This document shows, in pieces, positions 1 to 5,749 of a stretch of DNA of 5,749 nucleotides; position 1 is the stretch's first letter, and each line of letters opens with the position of its first letter. The notes under the pieces are model-generated. The model was not told where the DNA came from, did not search any database, and saw only the letters and a program-made list of their open reading frames with translations. This DNA comes from Methylococcaceae bacterium (GTDB lineage: Bacteria; Pseudomonadota; Gammaproteobacteria; Methylococcales; Methylomonadaceae). A program made the translations under genes and the position numbers. The DNA lies in contig CANKON010000103.1 in NCBI GenBank assembly GCA_947484105.1, forward strand, positions 1-5,749. Direction: 5' to 3'.

Positions 1-489
1 CACATCGGAAAAATTTCTGGCGTTTTCGGCATTAAAGGTTGGGTGAAAGTCTTTTCTTTTACAGGCTACCGTGAAGATATTTTGAAGTATTCGCCGTGGA
101 CGTTGAAAAAAAATGACACCACAAAAACGATCGAAGTGGTAACGGGGCAATTGCAAAATCAGTTAGTTGTCGCGCAAATTAAAGGCATCGACGACAGAAA
201 TGCCGCCGAGGCATTGATGGGATGGGAAATTTTCATTGATTCCACCCAATTACCTGCCGCAAAAAAGGACGAGTATTATTGGTCAGATTTGATCGGTTTG
301 CAGGTTGAAAATAGTGAAGGCGTAGTTTTAGGTGTGATTGACAATTTGCTCGAAACAGGCGCAAACGATGTGATTATTGTACAAGGCGAAGAACGTCAAC
401 ACGCGATTCCCTTTCTGCAACCGCAAATTGTGTTGGAAGTCGATTTAGCCGCCCGAAAAATGCGGGTTGATTGGGATGCAGATTTTTAA
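1..489 (+). CDS. rimM: Ribosome maturation factor RimM (5' end cut by window edge)
   Basis: RimM binds ribosomal protein S19 in the 30S head and assists late 16S rRNA processing and small-subunit assembly in the cytoplasm. The reading frame is open from base 1, giving 162 visible residues. It begins with HIGKISGVFGIKGW, which matches the conserved N-terminal RimM motif (VLGKMGSSYGIRGW in E. coli), so only about 10-20 residues are missing. The GTG at 43 lies inside this motif and is not the true start. Visible residues 1-85 form the N-terminal beta-barrel domain. The PRC-barrel domain follows, opening with the hallmark YYWSDLIG (about 92-99), then ETGANDV (118-124), and ending in VDWDADF (VDWDPGF in E. 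coli). The TAA stop directly abuts the trmD ATG, as expected within the rpsP-rimM-trmD-rplS operon. Identification is from recalled family motifs and is firm. Confidence 0.97.
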   Translation, partial: HIGKISGVFGIKGWVKVFSFTGYREDILKYSPWTLKKNDTTKTIEVVTGQLQNQLVVAQIKGIDDRNAAEALMGWEIFIDSTQLPAAKKDEYYWSDLIGLQVENSEGVVLGVIDNLLETGANDVIIVQGEERQHAIPFLQPQIVLEVDLAARKMRVDWDADF

Positions 490-1224
490 ATGCGTTTTGA
501 TGTCATTACGCTTTTTCCCGAAATGGTGTCACAAGCGGCACTGATTGGCGTAACAGGTAAAGCGATTGAAAACACGATTGTGTCATTGAATGTTTGGAAT
601 CCCAGAGATTACACACACGATAAACACAAAACCGTTGATGACAGACCTTTCGGCGGTGGGCAGGGAATGGTCATGAAATATCAACCTTTGCACGATGCTG
701 TCGCAGCTGCAAAATTTGACGCAAAAGCCGATTGCAAAGTAGTGTATTTAAGTCCGCAAGGCAAAAAAATCACGCAAGCGTTATTGCAAAAAGCCAGTGA
801 ATTATCACAATTGATTTTAGTTGCGGGACGTTACGAAGGGTTAGACGAGCGATTTATTCAACGCGATTGTGACGAAGAATGGTCACTCGGTGATTATGTG
901 ATTAGCGGTGGCGAACTCGCGGCATTGATTGTGATTGATGGCATAACGCGATTATTACCGAACGTTTTAGGCAATGAACAATCGGCGTTGCAAGATTCTC
1001 ACAGCAACGGGTTGCTGGATTATCCGCAATTTACTCGCCCAGAAATAATTAACGGCGAAACAGTTCCAGATGTGCTACTCAGCGGCAATCATGCTGAAAT
1101 TGCACGCTGGCGAATGAAACAAGCGTTAGGGCGAACGTGGCAAAAACGTCCCGATTTATTGAACGAAAAAACATTAAGTGCCGAGCAAGAAAGCTTATTG
1201 GCGCAATTTAAAGAAGTGGACTAA
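490..1224 (+). CDS. trmD: tRNA (guanine-N1-)-methyltransferase TrmD
   Basis: TrmD transfers methyl from S-adenosylmethionine to N1 of G37, next to the anticodon of tRNAs with G36, and so prevents +1 frameshifting. It is a cytoplasmic SPOUT-family homodimer with a trefoil-knot active site. The 244 residues align with E. coli TrmD without gaps through the catalytic core: [13 protein letters not shown] (48-60), YLSPQGKK (86-93), GRYEGLDER (113-121) and [12 protein letters not shown] (132-143). The residues known to be catalytic in the family are present as Arg154 and Asp169, followed by [12 protein letters not shown] (174-185) and LLSGNHAEI (196-204). The C-terminus ends about 11 residues before that of E. 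coli, which is normal variation. ATG 490 is the only sensible start, since it gives the canonical [10 protein letters not shown] beginning and immediately follows the rimM stop. No clear Shine-Dalgarno lies 5-10 bases upstream (GGGA at 473-476 is too far), so translation is probably coupled to rimM. Confidence 0.99.
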   Translation: MRFDVITLFPEMVSQAALIGVTGKAIENTIVSLNVWNPRDYTHDKHKTVDDRPFGGGQGMVMKYQPLHDAVAAAKFDAKADCKVVYLSPQGKKITQALLQKASELSQLILVAGRYEGLDERFIQRDCDEEWSLGDYVISGGELAALIVIDGITRLLPNVLGNEQSALQDSHSNGLLDYPQFTRPEIINGETVPDVLLSGNHAEIARWRMKQALGRTWQKRPDLLNEKTLSAEQESLLAQFKEVD

Positions 1225-1228
1225 GGTG
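1223..1228 (+). promoter_or_regulatory. Ribosome binding site of rplS
   Basis: AAGGTG overlaps the trmD stop codon and lies 5 bases before the rplS ATG. It is the clearest Shine-Dalgarno match among the three gene starts that can be examined (trmD, rplS, ubiD), consistent with the high L19 output needed for ribosome assembly. Confidence 0.75.
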
Positions 1229-1233
1229 TAGAC

Positions 1234-1587
1234 ATGAACATTATTGACGAATTAGAAAAAGCGCAAATGAAACAAATTCCTGATTTTAAATCAGGCGATA
1301 CCGTTATCGTTCAAGTGCGTATTAAAGAAGGCGAACGTGAACGTATTCAAGCATTTGAAGGCGTTGTGATTGCAATGCGTAACCGTGGATTAAACTCAGC
1401 ATTCACCGTGCGTAAAATTTCACACGGCACAGGTGTTGAACGTGTTTTCCAAACACACAGTAACCTTATCAGCGAAATTATTGTGAAACGTCGTGGTGCG
1501 GTTCGTCGCGCGAAATTGTATTATTTACGCGATTTAACAGGCAGAAAAGCGCGTATCAAAGAAAAATTGGCTGTTAAAGCAGCATAA
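1234..1587 (+). CDS. rplS: 50S ribosomal protein L19
   Basis: L19 (bL19) is a structural protein of the large subunit located at the 30S-50S interface. The 117 residues are close to the 115 of E. coli L19 and carry the family signatures: [10 protein letters not shown] (15-24), a [17 protein letters not shown] core (31-47), [16 protein letters not shown] (57-72), and a basic C-terminal tail with [18 protein letters not shown] (84-101) and GRKARIKEK (103-111). The start at 1234 is supported by AAGGTG just upstream and by the conserved N-terminus. It is the last gene of the operon: a strong terminator begins about 19 bases after the stop. Arginine codons are highly biased (11 CGT, 2 CGC, 1 AGA, no CGA), unlike trmD just before it (3 CGT, 3 CGC, 4 CGA, 2 AGA), the expected mark of a highly expressed ribosomal protein. 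Confidence 0.99.
   Translation: MNIIDELEKAQMKQIPDFKSGDTVIVQVRIKEGERERIQAFEGVVIAMRNRGLNSAFTVRKISHGTGVERVFQTHSNLISEIIVKRRGAVRRAKLYYLRDLTGRKARIKEKLAVKAA
1279..1295. repeat. 17-base inverted repeat inside rplS
   Basis: CCTGATTTTAAATCAGG is a perfect inverted repeat with two 8-base arms and one central T. It starts 45 bases after the rplS start codon. As RNA it could form a 6-bp stem (CCUGAU/AUCAGG) with a 5-base loop. It encodes the conserved L19 residues PDFKSG, so it may be a by-product of codon choice; a role is not shown. Confidence 0.6.
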
Positions 1588-1606
1588 TTTGAAGGTTCGT
1601 GATTTT

Positions 1607-1635
1607 AAAAAAGGCAGCTTCGAGCTGCCTTTTTT
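1607..1635. terminator. Bidirectional rho-independent terminator between rplS and ubiD
   Basis: A6 (1607-1612) precedes a GC-rich stem GGCAGCT (1613-1619), loop TCG and AGCTGCC (1623-1629), followed by T6 (1630-1635). It can be drawn as 7 bp with a 3-base loop or 6 bp with a 5-base loop, and the A/T tracts can extend the stem. It lies 19 bases after the rplS stop and, read on the other strand, 8 bases after the ubiD stop. Because A and T tracts flank both sides, it is predicted to end transcripts from both convergent units. The whole 56-base intergenic gap holds nothing else. Confidence 0.93.
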
Positions 1636-1643
1636 GTTTCTCG

Positions 1644-3101
1644 CTATAACTGTGACCAAATATCATTGACGCGCTGAATAATGTCGGGCGACATCGTAAT
1701 CGTTTTACCCCATTCTCGATTTGTCTCCCCTGCCCATTTATTCGTAGCATCGAAACCCACTTTTGAACCCAAGCCCGAAACGGGCGACGCGAAATCTAAA
1801 TAATCAATCGGCGTATTTTCCAAAATCGTCAAATCCCGCGCAGGATCCATTCGGGTCGTAATCGCCCAAATCACGTCTTGCCAATCGCGCACGTTAATAT
1901 CGTCATCCACCACAATTACAAATTTCGTGTACATGAATTGGCGCAAAAATGACCATGTTCCGAGCATGACGCGCTTGGCGTGACCTGCATATTGTTTTTT
2001 CATCGAAATTACAGCCATCCGATACGAACAGCCTTCGGGCGGTAAATAAAAATCGACAATTTCAGGGAATTGTTTTTGCAAAATCGGGATAAAAACTTCG
2101 TTCAACGCGACGCCCAAAATCGCAGGTTCATCAGGCGGTCTGCCTGTGTAAGTGCTGTGATAAATCGGATTATTTCGTTCCGTAATCGTTTCAATTGTGA
2201 AAACAGGAAAGTCACTAACTTCGTTGTAATAACCTGTGTGATCGCCAAAAGGTCCTTCTGGTGCAGTTTCATTCGGATAAATAAAACCTTCCAAAACAAT
2301 CTCCGCACTCGCTGGCACTTGCAAATTATTACTTAAACAATCCGCTAGTTCAGTTTTACTGCCACGCAATAAACCTGCAAACGCAAATTCTGAAAGCGAA
2401 TCAGGAACAGGCGTAACGGCGGCTAAAATCGTCGCGGGATCAGCACCTAAAACAACGGTGACAGGAAACGGTTCATTCGGATGCACGTCTTGCCATTCTT
2501 TGAAATCCAACGCGCCACCCCGATGCGCGAGCCAACGCATAATCGTTTTATTTTTACCGATGACTTGTTGACGATAAACACCCATATTTTGCCGTTCTTT
2601 ATTAGGACCTTTTGTAATCACTAACGCCCAAGTAATCAATGGTGCAGCATCGTCAGGCCAGCAATGTTGAATCGGGTAACGCCCTAAATCAATTTCATCG
2701 CCACGCAACACATTTTCTTGGCAAGGCGGATTTTTCACCATTTTGGGCGACATATTCAAAACCTGTTTGAACACAGGAATTTTGTCCATTGCGTCACGAA
2801 AACCTTTTGGCGGTTCAGGTTCTTTTAAATACGCGAGTAATTTCCCAATTTCACGCAATTCCGAAACAGAATCTGCACCCATTCCCATTGCGACACGGCG
2901 CGGCGTACCGAATAAATTACCGAGCAATGGCACGTTATAACCTTTCGGACGCTCAAAAAGAATGGCTTGCCCTTGCGCTTTTAAAGTGCGATCGCAAATT
3001 TCAGTGATTTCCAAATGTGGATCGGCTTGATAAAGCGTGCGTTTGAGTTCGCCTTGTTTTTCAAGTTGCGCCATAAAATCGCGTAAATCGTGATATTTCA
3101 T
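1644..3101 (-). CDS. ubiD: 3-octaprenyl-4-hydroxybenzoate decarboxylase UbiD
   Basis: UbiD removes the carboxyl group of 3-polyprenyl-4-hydroxybenzoate in aerobic ubiquinone biosynthesis, using the prenylated FMN cofactor supplied by UbiX and Mn2+. The 485 residues align along their length with E. coli UbiD (497 aa, offset 3). Positions corresponding to known E. coli ligands are conserved: Mn2+ ligands Asn172 and Glu238, prenyl-FMN contacts at 175-177 (VYR), 189-191 (RWL) and 194-195 (RG), and proton donor Asp287 within [25 protein letters not shown] (320-330) and [10 protein letters not shown] (352-361) are also intact, so the enzyme should be active. ATG 3101 is chosen because it gives MKYHDLRDF, matching MKYNDLRDF of E. 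coli. The frame stays open upstream to a TTG at 3176, but those 25 residues look non-native. No clear Shine-Dalgarno precedes the ATG. The stop is TAG. The gene follows a DUF748 gene on the same strand after 71 bases. Confidence 0.98.
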   Translation of the reverse strand: MKYHDLRDFMAQLEKQGELKRTLYQADPHLEITEICDRTLKAQGQAILFERPKGYNVPLLGNLFGTPRRVAMGMGADSVSELREIGKLLAYLKEPEPPKGFRDAMDKIPVFKQVLNMSPKMVKNPPCQENVLRGDEIDLGRYPIQHCWPDDAAPLITWALVITKGPNKERQNMGVYRQQVIGKNKTIMRWLAHRGGALDFKEWQDVHPNEPFPVTVVLGADPATILAAVTPVPDSLSEFAFAGLLRGSKTELADCLSNNLQVPASAEIVLEGFIYPNETAPEGPFGDHTGYYNEVSDFPVFTIETITERNNPIYHSTYTGRPPDEPAILGVALNEVFIPILQKQFPEIVDFYLPPEGCSYRMAVISMKKQYAGHAKRVMLGTWSFLRQFMYTKFVIVVDDDINVRDWQDVIWAITTRMDPARDLTILENTPIDYLDFASPVSGLGSKVGFDATNKWAGETNREWGKTITMSPDIIQRVNDIWSQL

Positions 3102-3137
3102 AATTGAGTTTAGAAAAAATGATGAAAAGATAGGCGC

Positions 3138-3143
3138 ATTGTA
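3138..3143 (-). promoter_or_regulatory. Possible -10 element for ubiD
   Basis: On the minus strand the sequence reads TACAAT followed by GCGCC, a 5/6 match to TATAAT with a GC-rich discriminator, placing a transcript start about 30 bases before the ubiD ATG. The hexamer sits between two GCGC blocks (3134-3137 and 3144-3147). I see no good -35 hexamer 16-18 bases upstream, so this is only a candidate. It would allow ubiD to be transcribed independently of the upstream DUF748 gene. Confidence 0.3.
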
Positions 3144-3172
3144 GCGCGGTTTTTTGCTTAAATTCTGCGCTC

Positions 3173-5749
3173 TCAATCAACCTTTAAATATAACAAGGTA
3201 TCAAGATCGTTATCGGTACGCGATGGGTCGATAGCAACATCCAAAATAAATACCCGCTCATTCGGCACCCCGCTTTCTTGAACAAGGTATTTTGCAACCG
3301 CTCTCGCCCGTGCAGCAGCTAATTTCGTTAAACGTTTTGGCTCGACAGGCAAGGCTTCAGAAAGCATTTGTTTGGCAACGCTGTAAAATTCGCCCATTTC
3401 GGGTTTTGCCAATTCAAATCCACCAAAAAAGGATTTCTTTACTAATTGCGGAAATTTCTCTTTGAATTCTTGCGCCAACAAACGTTGTGCGTCTGCATCG
3501 TTTAATTCTACATATTCGGGAAGGATTTTTTGCTCACTTTTACGATTGATTTCTTCGGATTTCAGTGTTTTCAATCGGTCAGTCAACGCTATTTCACTCA
3601 ATTCTGCCCAATCATCAGACTGAAATGCGGTGCCACGAATTTCAATTTTTAAAATTTCTCGTTCACGCAACACTTTTGCTAAATTGTCCAATTTCGGTTT
3701 TTGCCATTCGCTTAATTCGCTACTGCCTTTTGAAAATTGCACCGCGCTTAAATCTTCAGTCGTACCTAATAAACTGCCGATTGCTTGAAACGGTGACGTG
3801 ATGGTTTTTGTGATAATGTTCAAAACCGCATCGCCAATAATGCCACCAAAACTAAACTGTGGATCGTTTAACGAGCCCGTAATCGGCACATCCAAATTGA
3901 TAATGCCATTCATATCTTTGAGCAACGCAATTGCCAAATTAAAGGGCGCGTCAATCGCGTGCGGATTATCAATTTTTTCACCCAATTCAAATTGTTCAAT
4001 CAATAAATTATTCGTCGCGGTCAATTCGCCTTTTTCGACTTCGTAATTCATGCCAATCGACATTTTTCCTTTTTCGAGTTTGTAACCCGCGAATTCTGCC
4101 ATGTACGCCGACATCAACGGTAACGGCATCCCTTTAAAATCTAACGAGGCTTTGTAATCGCCAACGAAAGGTTGAACTTTTCCTTTGATGTCCACAGGCG
4201 CAAGATCATAAGCATTACCTTTTAGCGTGACGTTGATAGTAGATTCATGCTCCGATGAAATCCCCGACGCCCCCCCTTCTAAACCACGAATTTCGGCGGA
4301 AAATGGCAAAATCATCGACAAATCCGCAAATGACGACGCGCCATTTGAAATCCTTACTTTGTCGAGTTTGAAATGAATATCAGAAGGTGACTTTTTTTCA
4401 GTTTTATTTGATTTTTTATCTTTTGATTCTGCTGCGTTGATTAAAATATCAGCAAAATTCAACGTTTTATTTTTTCCAATTACGACACGCGCATACGGTT
4501 TTTCAAGATTTAACGCTGACGCGCTATAACGTTGCGCTAACACATCCGCATCGATATTTTTCAGCGTCAAATTATCCCATTTCAACAAATCTTTATTTTG
4601 CGTTTGATCGCGCGTAATAAGCCGCGCAATACCCGTATTCCCTTTGAATTTTAGGTCTAACTCGCCCTGCTCGCCTTGCGCCATTTCAAGTTTTCCGTCC
4701 AAACTGAACACACCTTTTATCACATCCAAATGCGCGAATTTATCGACGTAAGATTGGAATTTTTCCAACCCCACCGCTTTAACATCGACTTCTGTTTCTG
4801 CAGTTAATGGCGACCATCCCGCATTACCTTTTAAATGCAATGAACCGCTGTTGTTAATCCCTGTATTCAATTCAAACGGGAGTTTTGCGCCGACAGCGTT
4901 ACTTAATTCAGTCAATTTTAGCGATAACGGTTTGATACTAATTATCATCGGTTTGGATAAGGTTTTATCTTCAAATGCCGCGCTAAAATCCGTGAGTTCA
5001 ACGCTGTCAATTTTAATCCCCCAAAATGCCTCACTGCTGGCATTACCCTCTTCTTTTTCAGTCGCAACTTGCGCTTCATCTTCAGGTAAAAGCGTTTGAT
5101 AATTCAATTCACCATTTGGATTTAGCCACGCTTTGAAATCGGCATTTTTCGCTTGAATCGCGCCAATTCCTAACGTTTTATTTTTCAAATTAAACGCTAC
5201 CGTTTTCAAATTCAATTCTGGCAATTTAAACAGCAACGTGTTTTGCGTCGTGTCGAGAAGCTGCGCGTCTTTTAATGACACGTGAGCCGTTTGAAAATTT
5301 TGATTTTGTAAATTAAAACTCAATTCATCTAGCGTCAGATTGGACAAATCAAATTGTGCCTGTTTTTCGGTGAAACGGAAGGCATTTAGCGCGAGATTTT
5401 TTAATTGAATAAGTTGTTTGGTACTATCGAAAACTAAATTTTCGAGTGCGATTTTTTCAAGCTTGATTTTGTCTTGATACGTTAAATTTAAGAATGAAAT
5501 TGTGCCATTTTGAATGTGAATTAACGGTAATTTTTCATTAAACGCGACATGAAAATCTGCCGACAATTCGCCATCACCCGTTAATTTGATTTTGTTTTCA
5601 GGAATGAACGACAGTAAATGCGCTAACTGTAATTTTTGAAAGGTAATTTTGCCGTTTGAAGCCTGTTTTGAAAATTGAAAATCACCACTTAAATTCAACT
5701 CACCGCCATTTTCAAAATTAGCATTCAAAACCCATAATGCAGGCGGTGA
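3173..5749 (-). CDS. DUF748 (AsmA-like) domain envelope protein, N-terminus outside window
   Basis: A long open frame runs off the window edge: 858 residues are visible and the start is missing, so the TTG at 5728 is not a credible start. The visible part is mostly alternating polar/hydrophobic strands with recurrent short motifs such as [11 protein letters not shown] and LNLTYQD, typical of beta-rich AsmA/YhdP/TamB-like proteins. Residues about 564-662 (4060-3764) carry the most recognisable DUF748 signature: [16 protein letters not shown], then [34 protein letters not shown], and a hydrophobic segment ending [13 protein letters not shown]. Next comes an OmpA-like half, [20 protein letters not shown] (about 671-690), and at the end [20 protein letters not shown] (about 814-833). 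A lysine-rich linker lies near 441-455. Relatives are usually anchored in the inner membrane with the bulk in the periplasm, and AsmA-like proteins are linked to lipid transport to the outer membrane; that role is inference here. No signal sequence can be checked because the N-terminus is absent. Confidence 0.88.
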   Translation of the reverse strand, partial: SPPALWVLNANFENGGELNLSGDFQFSKQASNGKITFQKLQLAHLLSFIPENKIKLTGDGELSADFHVAFNEKLPLIHIQNGTISFLNLTYQDKIKLEKIALENLVFDSTKQLIQLKNLALNAFRFTEKQAQFDLSNLTLDELSFNLQNQNFQTAHVSLKDAQLLDTTQNTLLFKLPELNLKTVAFNLKNKTLGIGAIQAKNADFKAWLNPNGELNYQTLLPEDEAQVATEKEEGNASSEAFWGIKIDSVELTDFSAAFEDKTLSKPMIISIKPLSLKLTELSNAVGAKLPFELNTGINNSGSLHLKGNAGWSPLTAETEVDVKAVGLEKFQSYVDKFAHLDVIKGVFSLDGKLEMAQGEQGELDLKFKGNTGIARLITRDQTQNKDLLKWDNLTLKNIDADVLAQRYSASALNLEKPYARVVIGKNKTLNFADILINAAESKDKKSNKTEKKSPSDIHFKLDKVRISNGASSFADLSMILPFSAEIRGLEGGASGISSEHESTINVTLKGNAYDLAPVDIKGKVQPFVGDYKASLDFKGMPLPLMSAYMAEFAGYKLEKGKMSIGMNYEVEKGELTATNNLLIEQFELGEKIDNPHAIDAPFNLAIALLKDMNGIINLDVPITGSLNDPQFSFGGIIGDAVLNIITKTITSPFQAIGSLLGTTEDLSAVQFSKGSSELSEWQKPKLDNLAKVLREREILKIEIRGTAFQSDDWAELSEIALTDRLKTLKSEEINRKSEQKILPEYVELNDADAQRLLAQEFKEKFPQLVKKSFFGGFELAKPEMGEFYSVAKQMLSEALPVEPKRLTKLAAARARAVAKYLVQESGVPNERVFILDVAIDPSRTDNDLDTLLYLKVD

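Noticed and set aside
43..489. RimM starting at GTG 43
   Set aside because: The frame is open upstream and the residues before it match the conserved RimM N-terminal motif, so the true start lies outside the window.
1280..1294. LexA-like CTG...CAG box in rplS
   Set aside because: The spacing between CTG and CAG is 9 bases rather than the 10 of the gammaproteobacterial consensus, and it lies inside a coding region, not at a promoter.
2070..2336. Plus-strand open frame of 88 codons opposite ubiD, with similar short ones at 2743-3007
   Set aside because: They lie wholly antisense to the well-conserved ubiD gene, have no ribosome binding site and no recognisable protein features.
3102..3176. 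Longer UbiD beginning at a TTG (3176) that overlaps the TGA stop of the DUF748 gene
   Set aside because: The extra 25 residues do not resemble the UbiD N-terminus, while ATG 3101 gives the conserved MKYHDLRDF start; the extension also covers the likely promoter region.
4754..4767. TTGGAA/TTCCAA hairpin within the DUF748 gene
   Set aside because: Short 6-base arms in AT-rich coding sequence with only a 2-base loop; expected by chance and not placed at any gene boundary.
3565..5099. Plus-strand open frames of about 80 codons opposite the DUF748 gene (3565-3801, 3798-4046, 4851-5099)
   Set aside because: Their composition is what the reverse complement of an AT-rich coding gene gives; no motif or start signal supports them.

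Overview
The window looks like ordinary, conserved chromosome from a fairly AT-rich gammaproteobacterium. The evidence is the rimM-trmD-rplS gene order, a UbiD that aligns almost end to end with the E. coli enzyme, and TrmD and L19 proteins that are clearly proteobacterial. Base composition looks to be in the low 40s % GC by eye. I cannot name a genus; AT-rich sulfur oxidisers or methanotrophs are possible guesses, nothing more. I see no mobile element, tRNA, rRNA, CRISPR array or other sign of an accessory region.

Left part (1-1587, + strand): the distal three genes of the ribosomal rpsP-rimM-trmD-rplS operon. RimM is a 16S rRNA processing and 30S assembly factor and is cut at its 5' end by the window edge. 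TrmD is the tRNA m1G37 methyltransferase, and L19 is a 50S protein at the subunit interface. The genes are packed tightly: there is no base between rimM and trmD and there are 9 bases between trmD and rplS. The trmD start has no evident Shine-Dalgarno sequence, while rplS has one and uses strongly biased arginine codons. This fits low output of TrmD and high output of L19 from one transcript.

Middle (1588-1643): a short convergent intergenic gap with one hairpin flanked by A6 and T6, able to terminate transcription from both sides.

Right part (1644-5749, - strand): a large gene for a DUF748/AsmA-like envelope protein (N-terminus outside the window), followed 71 bases downstream by ubiD, the prenyl-FMN-dependent decarboxylase of ubiquinone biosynthesis. 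The gap between them holds a possible -10 element, so ubiD may have its own promoter. UbiD needs prenyl-FMN made by UbiX, and no ubiX lies in this window.

I did not find a convincing new biological system. The points most worth a second look are the split OmpA-like C-terminal region of the DUF748 protein, its pairing with ubiD, a 17-base inverted repeat early in rplS, and a seven-G run in the DUF748 gene.
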